Source: Rhizorhapis sp036570425
GTDB taxonomy: Bacteria > Pseudomonadota > Alphaproteobacteria > Sphingomonadales > Sphingomonadaceae
Direction of reading: 5' to 3'
DNA: 64,000 bases
Assembly (NCBI GenBank): GCA_036570425.1
Contig: DATCYF010000003.1
Location: 186,001 to 250,000 of the forward strand
Below are positions 50,920 through 59,463 of this stretch, piece after piece. The stretch's first letter is position 1, and every line of letters starts with the position of its first letter. Under the pieces are notes generated by a model, which did no database searches, was not told the origin of the DNA, and saw nothing but the letters and a program-made list of their open reading frames with translations. The translations under genes were made by a program, and so were the position numbers.

Positions 50920-51666
50920 ATGAATCGACTAATTCGCCTGATCGCGATCTGCTTTGGATCGCTGATCCTTTGGACATCACCTCTTCAGGCGCAAGAAAGG
51001 TCGGCGGTCCGGGCAGGGTTCGAGCTGCCTGCCAACAGCGGCAAGAAAATTCTAATTTTTCGCCCAAGGATCAGCGTCGGCTCACAGTCTACAGGCGGAA
51101 TGTTCGAGCCGAACGCCGAGTGGACAGATCGTGCCAAGCTCAACATGCAATCCTCCCTGGCGGAACTCCAGCAACGCCTAGGAAATCAGGTCGTCGAAGC
51201 CCCCGAAGCTTATGGTGACGATGCTCTCGCAGTCCAGGAGCACATGAGCCTGTTCGCTGCGGTTTCGGACGCAGTGATTCAGTATCAGTTTTTCGTTGGC
51301 AATCGGCTTCCCACCAAAAAGCGCGATAACCGGGAGGGCGTTTTTGACTGGTCCCTCGGGTCAACGGTGGCCAGTTTGCCAGGGGCTGCTGACGCTGACT
51401 ACGGATTGTTCATTTTCACGAAGGATGCCTACGGCTCGACCGGTCGGAAGATCCTGCAGGTAATGGCGCTTCTCGGTCCTGGTCTCGCTGTCCAATCGGG
51501 GGAGCACATCGGCTATGCCGGCCTGGTTGATCTGAAGACCGGGGATCTGCTCTGGCTCAATGCCGACGGTGCCATGGGCGGTGATGTTCGCGAGCCTGAC
51601 GGCGCCCAGAAACGAATTCGTCAATTGCTCGAAGATTTCCCGGGCAGCAATATCAAGGCCGAATGA
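50920..51666 (+). CDS. Exported protein of unknown function
   Basis: 248 aa with a signal peptide (residues 1-25, ending SPLQA). The mature part contains KKILIFRPRISVGSQSTGGMFEPNAEWTDRAK and IGYAGLVDLKTGDLLWLNADGAMGGDVREPDGAQKRIRQLLEDFP, which resembles periplasmic proteins encoded beside M48 proteases in sphingomonads. No catalytic motif is seen. It overlaps the M48 gene by 4 bases, so the two act together in the envelope. Confidence 0.75.
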   Translation: MNRLIRLIAICFGSLILWTSPLQAQERSAVRAGFELPANSGKKILIFRPRISVGSQSTGGMFEPNAEWTDRAKLNMQSSLAELQQRLGNQVVEAPEAYGDDALAVQEHMSLFAAVSDAVIQYQFFVGNRLPTKKRDNREGVFDWSLGSTVASLPGAADADYGLFIFTKDAYGSTGRKILQVMALLGPGLAVQSGEHIGYAGLVDLKTGDLLWLNADGAMGGDVREPDGAQKRIRQLLEDFPGSNIKAE

Positions 51667-52865
51667 TGACCAGACCATCGCGAGCGATTGCAGCGGCGGC
51701 GTCGCTGGTCTCCAGCCTTCTCGGTTCCACTGCTCATGCGGCACCAGCATCGGCGCCTCCGCCATACGAGGGTGCTTATCAGCCCAAGGGCGTGGACGAG
51801 ATCGGCCTGTGGCAGAGGGATGACGAGTACGAGCGCGCGTTGGTAGCGTCACCGGTCGTCATCCGGGATGAAGCCCTGTCCGCTTACGTGAAGAGTGTGC
51901 TCTGCCGAGCCGTCGGCACTGATCGTTGCGATGCAACGCGTGTCTACATTCTTCGAGAGCCCACGTTCAACGCGACCATGTCGCCGAATGGAACGATGCG
52001 CGTTTATAGCGGCTTGCTGTTGCGGGTGCGTAGCGAAGCGGAACTGGCAGCCGTGCTAGGCCATGAGTTTGGCCATTTCGAAAAGCGGCACTCTCTCATG
52101 CAGTTCAAGGCAGCGAGAGGTGGTAGCGATTTGCTGGCCTGGAGTGCGTTGCTCGCCAGCATGTCCCCCAGTTACAATACCCAGAGAGCTTACCAAGATC
52201 TGCAAATATCAGTCTACGGCAGCTTCTTTCGCTTTGGCCGGGATCAGGAACGCGAAGCTGACCTGCTCGGGCTAGGGTATCTCAATGCTAGCGATCTGCG
52301 CCCGCAAGCTGCAGCCCAAGTCTGGCAGAATCTGATGGGTGAGATCGAGGCCTCGACAACAGCCCGAGGCATCCGGAAGCCAGACTTCAAGGCAATTGCA
52401 TTCACGGCGTCGCACCCTCCTCAGGGAGAGCGGGCCGAATACCTCGCTGAGCTAGCCGATCCGTCTGCCAAAGACCGTGATGATGGAGTGGACCGCTACC
52501 GCGCAGCCATGGCAACCTGGCTCCCGATTTTTCTGCAGGACCAGATCAAGCTCAATGATTTCGGTGGCAGCGATTACCTCATCAATCGTCTGGCTGAGAA
52601 CGGGTGGACCGCAGATCTATGGTTTGCACGAGGCGAGCTCTATCGCACCCGCGGCAATCAGCGCGATCTGGTGAACGCGGTGCAATTCTATCGCAGCGCG
52701 ATCGGTCTCAACCCTGCATTTGCAGAGGCACATCGCGGACTGGGGTTGTCGCTTATCAAAACTGGCGAACGTGCAGCCGGCCAAGCAGCGCTTCGCACAT
52801 ATCTGGAGATCAAGCCCGGCGCAGATGATGCGGGCATGATCCGACTGATGGTTCCGGGGGAGTAA
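51663..52865 (+). CDS. Exported M48-family metalloprotease with TPR-like C-terminus
   Basis: 400 aa. Signal peptide to about residue 26 (STAHA). The zinc site is HEFGHFEKRH, with the third ligand Glu in QEREADLLGLGYL. The C-terminal 110 residues hold TPR-like repeats (DLWFARGELYRTRGNQRDLVNAVQFYRSAIGLNPAFAEAHRGLGLSLIKTGERAAG), the BepA/LoiP plan of envelope quality-control proteases. Middle gene of a three-gene envelope operon. Confidence 0.9.
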   Translation: MMTRPSRAIAAAASLVSSLLGSTAHAAPASAPPPYEGAYQPKGVDEIGLWQRDDEYERALVASPVVIRDEALSAYVKSVLCRAVGTDRCDATRVYILREPTFNATMSPNGTMRVYSGLLLRVRSEAELAAVLGHEFGHFEKRHSLMQFKAARGGSDLLAWSALLASMSPSYNTQRAYQDLQISVYGSFFRFGRDQEREADLLGLGYLNASDLRPQAAAQVWQNLMGEIEASTTARGIRKPDFKAIAFTASHPPQGERAEYLAELADPSAKDRDDGVDRYRAAMATWLPIFLQDQIKLNDFGGSDYLINRLAENGWTADLWFARGELYRTRGNQRDLVNAVQFYRSAIGLNPAFAEAHRGLGLSLIKTGERAAGQAALRTYLEIKPGADDAGMIRLMVPGE

Positions 52866-52870
52866 TTTCA

Positions 52871-53473
52871 GTGAAGAAGACGGGCAACATTCGAGCAGCG
52901 GTGATATCCACTGCAGCCATCCTTCTCCTTGCCTCTCCGGCTGCCGCTCACAAACTGCGCGTTAGCGGCGAAGCGGTTGCGGTCGCTGACTCCGGGGTCA
53001 CGGTAACACCTGGCAGAGACTGGAATCGTCTGGACGCCAAGGCGGGCAAGAATACCGAGACCTGGACACTGGACGGGGAGCAACTCAACGACGTTACATT
53101 CTTCGGCGGGATCGAAGCTGGCAAACCGCTGGTGAAAGAGCGCGACAGGAAGCGCGATCCGTTGCCCAAGTTTACGAGCTCGACCCTGCTCATCGAGATC
53201 CCAGAGTTATTGGAAGGGACGTACCGCACTCACAAGCAGATCGGCGCTTTCAGACTGCTGACCACGGAGCCCGCAAAGTTCCTGGGCCAGGACGGCGTGT
53301 CATTCACGTATGAATATGTGGATGCCGATTTGCTCACGCGGAGAGGTGATGCTCGGGCCGCGATCATCGCTGGCAAGCTGTACATGATCACGTTTGACGC
53401 ACCGCGTCTTCATTATTTTGACCGTAGCATTTCGGATTTTCGGGCGTTGGTGAGTTCGGCCAAACTACGCTGA
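52871..53473 (+). CDS. Exported protein of unknown function
   Basis: 200 aa from a GTG with GGGGGAG upstream. Signal peptide MKKTGNIRAAVISTAAILLLASPAAAH. The mature protein (WNRLDAKAGKNTETWTLDGEQLNDVTFFGGIEAGKPL, then EYVDADLLTRRGDARAAIIAGKLYMITFDAP) is probably beta-rich and periplasmic. Third gene of the envelope operon, closed by a terminator. Confidence 0.78.
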   Translation: MKKTGNIRAAVISTAAILLLASPAAAHKLRVSGEAVAVADSGVTVTPGRDWNRLDAKAGKNTETWTLDGEQLNDVTFFGGIEAGKPLVKERDRKRDPLPKFTSSTLLIEIPELLEGTYRTHKQIGAFRLLTTEPAKFLGQDGVSFTYEYVDADLLTRRGDARAAIIAGKLYMITFDAPRLHYFDRSISDFRALVSSAKLR

Positions 53474-53479
53474 GCCCCC

Positions 53480-53522
53480 TGCAAATCCGGCATTCTGCTG
53501 CCCGACGAACACCGGATTTGCA
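53480..53522 (+). terminator. Terminator of the envelope operon
   Basis: TGCAAATCCGG (53480-53490) and CCGGATTTGCA (53512-53522) form an 11-bp perfect stem with a 21-base loop, followed by CTTTTA. It starts 7 bp past the last stop codon and also faces the convergent AlpA-like gene, so it may serve both directions. Confidence 0.65.
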
Positions 53523-53544
53523 CTTTTATGAAAGTGCTAGCCCC

Positions 53545-53763
53545 TCAGTTGGTGCCCTTGTCGCCGATCCACGCGTCAATGTCCTCCTGCGCCCAAGCAA
53601 CTGCGTAGCCGCCGAGTTGGACCGGCTTGGGAAATTTCCCTTCGGCCATCCAGCGATAGATCGTCGACCGGCCCAGCCCGACACGGTGCTGGACTTCCTT
53701 GAAGCGGATGAGGCGCGTCACGCGTTTCGGCTCTGCTGGCGGCGGCATAGCACTTTCAGTCAT
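53545..53763 (-). CDS. AlpA-family DNA-binding regulator
   Basis: 72 aa: RLIRFKEVQHRVGLGRSTIYRWMAEGKFPKPVQLGGYAVAWAQEDIDAWI is an AlpA/excisionase winged helix. GGAGG lies 6 bases before the ATG at 53763. It overlaps the upstream XRE-like gene by 8 bases. AlpA proteins switch on integrase or transfer genes; here it probably regulates the second element. Confidence 0.88.
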   Translation of the reverse strand: MTESAMPPPAEPKRVTRLIRFKEVQHRVGLGRSTIYRWMAEGKFPKPVQLGGYAVAWAQEDIDAWIGDKGTN

Positions 53764-54247
53764 GACGACCTCCAACGGTCGCCGCGAAGATATCCCCCAG
53801 CAGGGCATCCTTGCGCTCGAGTTCGTCGATATGATCAGCGAGGAGCCGGGCCACCCGGTGCGCGGTTCCCTTGGCCCAACGAGGCTTCACGTCGTGCACC
53901 TGGTTGCCCAAAACGCGCTCGAGAGCGGCGGGCAATTCGCAGATGAGTTCCTCGAAGAACCTGGCGATGTCGGTCTGAAGCCAGCGGGTCGCCTGGTCTC
54001 CGCCAGCTCCGAGGAACAACAGCATGTGAGCGTGCGGGGCCATCCCGGAGGACGCCAGAATCCGCAGCGCTTCTCCCACGCTGGGGCTGCGCTCCCCGAT
54101 CAGCGTTCGGCGCAGCGCATCCTTGTGCAGGTCGGCCTCGCGCGCGATTTCGCAGCGGTTGCGGCCGCTCAGCTCAACGGCGGTGTGCAGCAGGTTTGCG
54201 AGGTCCCGCCGGGTTTGGGTTTCACCAAGTACGCCCATGTCGATCAT
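53756..54247 (-). CDS. XRE-like helix-turn-helix regulator upstream of the tra operon
   Basis: 163 aa. The N-terminal LANLLHTAVELSGRNRCEIAREADLHKDALRRTLIGERSPSVGEALRILASSG is an XRE-like HTH; the rest is helical and unassigned (DIARFFEELICELPAALERVLGNQVHDVKPRWAKGTAHRVARLLADHIDELE). AGAGGAG lies 9-10 bases before the ATG at 54247. It diverges from traA and is the natural candidate for the repressor of the F-type operon. Confidence 0.8.
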   Translation of the reverse strand: MIDMGVLGETQTRRDLANLLHTAVELSGRNRCEIAREADLHKDALRRTLIGERSPSVGEALRILASSGMAPHAHMLLFLGAGGDQATRWLQTDIARFFEELICELPAALERVLGNQVHDVKPRWAKGTAHRVARLLADHIDELERKDALLGDIFAATVGGRHD

Positions 54248-54618
54248 AGCTGTTTCTCCTCTGGCTGAAATGATCGACTCATCGGCTAAGCCAAGAGGAA
54301 GGGTGTAGGAAAACGAAAAGAACATAAAAGGAACATAGAGGAAGGGCCGAATCACTCCGCTTTGGCGATTCGCGCAGAAAACCGACGCCGATGCGCAAAT
54401 TCCGGCGAGCGCCGCGCGGGATCCGGCCCAATTGGCGCTCTGACCGTTCGACATTGCGCAAAGGTCGGCACGACGGGTCTTTCACGTCGCTTTTTGCTTG
54501 GTCGCGCTGCCGCAAGAGCAGGTCTCGATTTCCTACAGGGCCATCGAGGGATCACGAAGAACAGACAGCGAACGGCGAGGCCGCTTGCTGTTTGACCAAC
54601 CTTCGAAAGGTCCTGCCC
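54248..54618. promoter_or_regulatory. Divergent control region between the XRE-like regulator and traA
   Basis: 371 bp without a credible gene. Near the regulator side are direct repeats AAGAACATA and AAGGAACATA (54318-54337) and an inverted pair CGAATC (54348-54353) / GATTCG (54367-54372), possible operators. A long plus-strand frame runs into traA but lacks start context. Confidence 0.45.
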
Positions 54619-54933
54619 ATGAATACCCCTGTTCAGTTTGCCCGCCGTTCCCGGCTCAAGGACTATATCCTGCCCGCTCTCGTGGCGCTCGCCGGTGCCG
54701 GTGCGGCTTATGCCGGCGCTGACACCACCTTCGATCCGGCCCTCACCAAATTCACTGATTTCCTCGAAGGCTCGGGCGGCAAGATCATCACCGTTCTCAG
54801 CCTTGCGGGCGGCCTCATCGGCCTTGCCTCCGGGCGCTTCTCGCTCGGCCAGGTCGCTGTTCCCGTGGGCGTCGGCATCGGCGTCGGCACCGGCGTGCCG
54901 ATCGTCACCTCGGTCGTGACCGCGGTCATCTGA
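54619..54933 (+). CDS. traA: F-type conjugative pilin TraA
   Basis: 104-aa prepilin. A basic leader MNTPVQFARRSRLKDY and hydrophobic signal (ILPALVALAGAGAAYAGA) precede DTTFDPALTKFTDFLEGSGGKIITVLSLAGGLIGLASGRFSLGQ and a second hydrophobic segment. The two helices around a short basic turn are typical. First gene of the F-type operon. Confidence 0.85.
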   Translation: MNTPVQFARRSRLKDYILPALVALAGAGAAYAGADTTFDPALTKFTDFLEGSGGKIITVLSLAGGLIGLASGRFSLGQVAVPVGVGIGVGTGVPIVTSVVTAVI

Positions 54934-54967
54934 ACAGCGGATCCGGTCACGGCGGGAGGGCGGCATA

Positions 54968-55255
54968 ATGGCTGACAAGTACCTCGTACCCCAACGGCTC
55001 GACGATCCGGAGCTCATAGGCTTCTGGACCGTCGACGAGTTCGCGGGGCTGCTGATCCCCTTTGCCTGGGGGATCCTGGCGCAGCACATCTTCATCGGGA
55101 TCGCTCTCGCCTTTGCGGCCTGGTTCGTCTTGCGGAAGGCGAAATCCGGAAACGCGGGCTCGGCGCTGGTGCATGCTGCCTATTGGTACCTTCCCGGGGG
55201 TTTCCTCGGGCTCAAGGCCACGCCGCCCTCCCACTGCCGTCTCCTGGCCGGCTGA
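54968..55255 (+). CDS. traL: F-type assembly protein TraL
   Basis: 95 aa. It starts YLVPQRLDDPELIGFWTVDEFAGLL, the family pattern, with two membrane helices (about 25-52) followed by a short cytoplasmic end. VirB3 counterpart of the F-type channel, working with TraC. Confidence 0.92.
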   Translation: MADKYLVPQRLDDPELIGFWTVDEFAGLLIPFAWGILAQHIFIGIALAFAAWFVLRKAKSGNAGSALVHAAYWYLPGGFLGLKATPPSHCRLLAG

Positions 55256-55267
55256 GGGAGGAACGCC

Positions 55268-55831
55268 ATGCGCGCTGAATTCGCCTACGAAGAGGCCCAG
55301 AAATACCTGCGCCAGCGCAATCGCCTGGCGGTGGTCGCCGGGGTGCTCGGGCTTGCGAGCCTGCTTGGGCTTGGTGCTGCTGCCACACGGGACCGCGAGG
55401 TTGTCCTCGTGCCCGTGACGAGCGAGCGGTTGTCGCTCACCACTGCGGGGCCGGACGCCCATTACCTCGAGCTCGTGACCCGCGACACCGCGCTGATGCT
55501 GCTCAATCGCAGCCCGCAGGGTCTCGATTACTGGATGGGCGAGATCCTGAAGCTCGCCGATCCGGCTGCCCATGGGCGGCTGAAAGGCGAGCTCGTCAAG
55601 ATCGTCGAGGAGCAGCGCGGCTCCGACATCAGCCAGGCTTTCGTCATCCGCCGAATGGATGTCGACCCAGGCAGCCTCACTTCGACCGTCACCGGCACGC
55701 TCAAGACCTTCGTCGGCGCGCAGGTGATCGCCAGCAATGATCGCAGCTTCCGGCTGAGCTGGAGCAGGCGGGGCCTCTCCCTCGCGCTCACCGGCTTCGA
55801 GCAGCTGCCCGACCCCAGCCAGAAGGATTGA
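55268..55831 (+). CDS. traE: F-type assembly protein TraE
   Basis: 187 aa. One membrane helix (about 22-40) and a periplasmic VirB8-like domain with YLELVTRDTALMLLNRSPQGLDYWMGEILKLADPAAHGRLKGEL. Spans the inner membrane to connect TraK and TraB. GAGG precedes the ATG. Confidence 0.93.
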   Translation: MRAEFAYEEAQKYLRQRNRLAVVAGVLGLASLLGLGAAATRDREVVLVPVTSERLSLTTAGPDAHYLELVTRDTALMLLNRSPQGLDYWMGEILKLADPAAHGRLKGELVKIVEEQRGSDISQAFVIRRMDVDPGSLTSTVTGTLKTFVGAQVIASNDRSFRLSWSRRGLSLALTGFEQLPDPSQKD

Positions 55832-55839
55832 AGACGGCC

Positions 55840-56652
55840 ATGAGTGCTCTCACACCTTATGCTTCAACGGCGCTTGGCGCCGGTGTCGCCTGCCTGAGCC
55901 TTGGCGCGACACGGCGCATCGATACGGGCTGGAAAGCCTTCGGGCTCGCCCTTTGCGCTCTCGCGTTTAGCGCAGCCCCTGCTCATGCTGACCAGTATGT
56001 CGAGGCGGCTGACAATGCCAAGATCGACTGTACGCTCTCGCGCGGCGATCTGACCCGCATTGCGCTCATCGACGATGGCTTTGCCAACGTTTCGAAGATC
56101 GCGAGCGCCTATCCCTACAATGATTTCACGATCACCCATGAACCGGTGCGCGGGGACATCTACATCTCGGTGCCGCCGCAATTTGCCTCGGACCGGGTGA
56201 GCTTCTTTGCCACGAGCAAGGCCGGGTTCGTCTACAAGTTCGCCTGCCGGACGGTTCCCCAAGAGGCGAGCCAAGTCTTCGTCACCAATCCGGCGCTTAA
56301 GGTCCGTGATGCCGAAGAATGGGAACGGGAAGCCGGTCCGGACGATGCGGCCATCCGGCTGATCGAGGCCATGGCGGGCGACGCGGTACTGCCAGGCTTT
56401 GTGGGGCGAACCGAGCTCGGCCTGCCGCGCAAGACCGGCACCATCGACGTCCAGCTGGTCGCAGAATACACCGGCGCTGAGCTGACTGGTCAGCGCTTTC
56501 GCCTGCGCAATCTCGGCAAGGCGCCGCTTGAGCTCGGTCAGGATCGCGAAGGCCCCGCTGGCGCCATTGCCTTTGCTTATGGCCGTGATGTTCTCGCGCC
56601 TGGCGGGGTGACCAGCGCCTTCCTCGTCTTCCGCAAGGGAGGGCTGGAATAA
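55840..56652 (+). CDS. traK: F-type secretin-like protein TraK
   Basis: 270 aa. An ATG at 55840 is preferred over a TTG overlapping traE. Signal peptide ending about APAHA near residue 50, then QYVEAADNAKIDCTLSRGDLTRIALIDDGFANVSKI, the VirB9/TraK N-domain, and a C-terminal beta domain. Forms the outer-membrane ring with TraV and TraB. The stop overlaps the traB start (TAATG). Confidence 0.9.
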   Translation: MSALTPYASTALGAGVACLSLGATRRIDTGWKAFGLALCALAFSAAPAHADQYVEAADNAKIDCTLSRGDLTRIALIDDGFANVSKIASAYPYNDFTITHEPVRGDIYISVPPQFASDRVSFFATSKAGFVYKFACRTVPQEASQVFVTNPALKVRDAEEWEREAGPDDAAIRLIEAMAGDAVLPGFVGRTELGLPRKTGTIDVQLVAEYTGAELTGQRFRLRNLGKAPLELGQDREGPAGAIAFAYGRDVLAPGGVTSAFLVFRKGGLE

Positions 56653-57995
56653 TGGCAAACGCAGACAAGCCGGCCACCGATCCGGTTCCCCAGACCCCTG
56701 AAACAGCTGAAGCCAGCGCCACCCCGGAAAGCCGACGTGAGGTTGGCAGGCGCAACCTCAACCACCAGATCGCGCAGCGGCAGAAGGCCTTGCTCGCAGG
56801 CGTCGGCGCTATCGCGCTGGTCGGCGGGGCAGCCTTCCTGTTCAGCGGCGATGACGACAGACACGCGGACGCTTCTGGCGACACCGTGAGCATCGACACG
56901 GGCGGGCTGGTCAATCGCAACCTGTCCGAACGCGAGTTCGTCGCGACATACGGCAACCGGGCCGATGCCCAGGACCGGGAGATCAAAGCGCTCAAGGAAG
57001 GCCAGGTCTCGCGGCCGGAGCTCGAGCAGCAGCTCGCAAGCCTCAAGGCCGAGAACAGCCAGATGCGGACCGACGGCCAGACCGCGATCGACGCCATCTC
57101 GGCCGAGAATGCCGCCTTGAAGGCGCAGCTCGATCAGACCGCGCGTGCCTCGGCAGCCGCGGCGGCGCCGCCCCCGGCCTACGGTCCCGGCGTGGCCCCT
57201 GGCACAGCGCCTAACCCTGGCCGGACGCCAGCGAGCGGTCCGCTGCCCGAGGAGGGCAAGGTCAGCCTGATGAGCTTCGAGACCGGCGCTGCCGGTCCCA
57301 AGAAGCCCGCCGCCGACAATGCAGCCCCGCCGCTCGTCTTGCAGGACAGCCGGGATTACCTGCCGCCCAACAGCTATGCGCCGGCGCGCGTGATCGTGGG
57401 CGTCGATGCCTCGACCGGCGTTGCCAGCCAGACCGATCCATTGCCCGTGGTGCTCAGGATCACCGGGCCAGCGCGCTCGGTCATGCGGGGCGGCAAGGTG
57501 CTGACGACCGATCTCACCGGCTGCCTCGTCAATGGCGCAGCGCGCGGCGATCTCAGCAGTGAGAAGGTCTATGTGAAGCTTGCCCGCATGACCTGCGCGC
57601 AGCCTGGCGGCCGCTATGCGGTGAGCGAGGTCAAGGGCTTCATCAGCTTTGCCGGCAAGTCGGGCGTGCGCGGCCGCGTCGTCAGCCGCGAGGGCAGCCT
57701 CGTGGGCCAGGCCCTGCTTGCCGGGATCGTCGGCGGCTTTGGTCGGGGCTTTTCCGCCAACGCCAATGGCGTCTTCACAGGCCAGATCGGCGCTGACGGC
57801 AAGCGCCAGGCGCTCTCCCCCACCGACATTGTCGCGGGCGGCTTTGGCCAGGGCGCGGGCGAAGCTGCCGACACGGTGAGCAAGTACCTCATCGAACGCG
57901 CCGAACAATACCAACCCGTCGTCGAGATGCCGACCGGCATCGAGGTCGAGATCGTCTTCCTCGACGGCGTTCATGTCAGGAGCAATACGAAATGA
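56652..57995 (+). CDS. traB: F-type channel protein TraB (VirB10 family)
   Basis: 447 aa. One membrane helix (about 52-72), a coiled-coil (DREIKALKEGQVSRPELEQQLASLKAENSQM), a proline-rich linker and the VirB10 barrel: SYAPARVIVGVDASTGVASQTDPLPVVLRI, VNGAARGDLSSEKVYVKLARMTCAQPGGRY. Connects inner and outer membranes. Overlaps dsbC by 4 bases. Confidence 0.95.
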   Translation: MANADKPATDPVPQTPETAEASATPESRREVGRRNLNHQIAQRQKALLAGVGAIALVGGAAFLFSGDDDRHADASGDTVSIDTGGLVNRNLSEREFVATYGNRADAQDREIKALKEGQVSRPELEQQLASLKAENSQMRTDGQTAIDAISAENAALKAQLDQTARASAAAAAPPPAYGPGVAPGTAPNPGRTPASGPLPEEGKVSLMSFETGAAGPKKPAADNAAPPLVLQDSRDYLPPNSYAPARVIVGVDASTGVASQTDPLPVVLRITGPARSVMRGGKVLTTDLTGCLVNGAARGDLSSEKVYVKLARMTCAQPGGRYAVSEVKGFISFAGKSGVRGRVVSREGSLVGQALLAGIVGGFGRGFSANANGVFTGQIGADGKRQALSPTDIVAGGFGQGAGEAADTVSKYLIERAEQYQPVVEMPTGIEVEIVFLDGVHVRSNTK

Positions 57996-58873
57996 ATTAC
58001 TCGGAATTTCAGCCGGGACTAAAGGCGCGCGCCGCGACTGCGGCCCTCGCTGTCACCACAGCCTTCACCGTGATCAGCCTCGGCCTCGCCGCGGTCACCG
58101 CTGAGCCGGCACGGGCCCAGGGCCTGGCCAGCACCGTGCGCGCAGCGCTCATGGCCCGCTTGCCCAAGACGCCGATCACCGGCCTGTCCTGTGAAGGCTT
58201 CGGCGGGCTGTGCGAAGTGGTCTCGGGCAACACGCTGTTCTACGTCGATGAGACCGCCCGATATCTCATGGTCGGCCGCCTCTATGACATGGAGACGCGC
58301 CGCGATGTCACGGCAGCGCGGCTGCTCGAGCTCAACCCGGATCTCCTGGCGGCAGGGGCGGCACGGGCGGACGCAGACAATGCCCGGCAACAAACCGGGC
58401 AGGAAGCCGGGCCGCCGGCGCCGACAGCAACCAAGGTCGACCTGACCCGTCTGCCGGCGGACGGCGCGATCCAGTGGGGACCGGCGAATGCTCCCAAGGT
58501 CGTCGTCTTCTCTGATTTCCAGTGCGGTTATTGCCAGCGCCTGACCGGTGAACTGGTCAAGGCAGGCGTCCGGGTCGAGGAGCGGCCGATTTCGATCTTC
58601 GGGGCCAAGAGCCGCGAGATTTCTGAAGCAGTGCTGTGCGCTGCCGATCCGGTCAAGGCACTGCACCAGGCTTACGCCGGTGAGGCCGTGCCGCAGCGTA
58701 AGGGCTGCAAGGCCCAGGGCCTCGATGCGAATGAGGCGTTTGCCCGGGCGCAGGGCTTCTCGGGCACGCCGGTCCTGGTGCGCGCCAGCGATGGCGCCGT
58801 GCTGCAGGGTTATCGCCCGGCTGCTGAAATCCGCAAATTCCTTGGCCTCGCCTCGAACAAGGGAGGCCGCTGA
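57992..58873 (+). CDS. dsbC: DsbC-like disulfide isomerase of the tra operon
   Basis: 293 aa. Signal peptide to about residue 43, a dimerisation-type N-domain (LFYVDETARYLMVGRLYDMETRRDVTAARL) and a thioredoxin domain with the active site CGYC in VVVFSDFQCGYCQRLTGEL; the cis-Pro is in GFSGTPVLVRA. It folds cysteine-rich transfer proteins such as TraU. Its last base is the first base of traV. Confidence 0.93.
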   Translation: MNYSEFQPGLKARAATAALAVTTAFTVISLGLAAVTAEPARAQGLASTVRAALMARLPKTPITGLSCEGFGGLCEVVSGNTLFYVDETARYLMVGRLYDMETRRDVTAARLLELNPDLLAAGAARADADNARQQTGQEAGPPAPTATKVDLTRLPADGAIQWGPANAPKVVVFSDFQCGYCQRLTGELVKAGVRVEERPISIFGAKSREISEAVLCAADPVKALHQAYAGEAVPQRKGCKAQGLDANEAFARAQGFSGTPVLVRASDGAVLQGYRPAAEIRKFLGLASNKGGR

Positions 58874-59463
58874 TGCGCAGCTTCAGCCATGTGCCTCGCT
58901 CCGCGGCACTGCTCGGCCTGCTGCTGGCGACCAGCGGCTGCGCGGTGCTCGGCAGCAACGTCAAGGGCAACTTCTCCTGCCGGGCACCGGAGGGAGACTG
59001 CGCGCCGACCTCGGTAATCGATGGCCGGGCAACCGAAACTGCCGGTGAAAAGGCCGACGCTCCCCAAGTGCAGCGTCCGGTGGCCAACACCTCAACTTCG
59101 GGCACCCTCAAGGTTGTCCTGGCCGCCTATCGCGATGCGCAGGGCCGCAACCATGCGGCGCGCGTGGTCGAAGTGCCGCTGCCCGAGCCGGCAGGCGCGC
59201 AATTTCAGGATCCGGCAAGCCGCCGCGAGGTTGCGCGGGCGCTTGCCCGGGCCGTTGCCGCGGCGCGCGAGCCGCAGGCCGAAGCGCCGCCACCCGCCAC
59301 TGACACCACCGACCACACCAACTCCGTCTTGCCGGACGTGCTGACTGCCCCCTTGCAGCACGCGCCGGCCGGGGGACCCGGGACTGCCTCCCTCCCGCCC
59401 CGGGTCCCCCACCCCATTGCAGGACAAGGGGAGCCTGCTCCCCAGGAAGGAAACACGCCGTGA
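58873..59463 (+). CDS. traV: F-type outer-membrane lipoprotein TraV
   Basis: 196 aa. Lipobox LLATSGCAVLGSNVKGNFSCRAPEGDC: Cys24 is the lipidated residue and the second cysteine pair is typical of TraV. The C-terminal half is proline-rich and divergent. Anchors the TraK-TraB core to the outer membrane. Overlaps traC by 4 bases (GTGA). Confidence 0.92.
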   Translation: MRSFSHVPRSAALLGLLLATSGCAVLGSNVKGNFSCRAPEGDCAPTSVIDGRATETAGEKADAPQVQRPVANTSTSGTLKVVLAAYRDAQGRNHAARVVEVPLPEPAGAQFQDPASRREVARALARAVAAAREPQAEAPPPATDTTDHTNSVLPDVLTAPLQHAPAGGPGTASLPPRVPHPIAGQGEPAPQEGNTP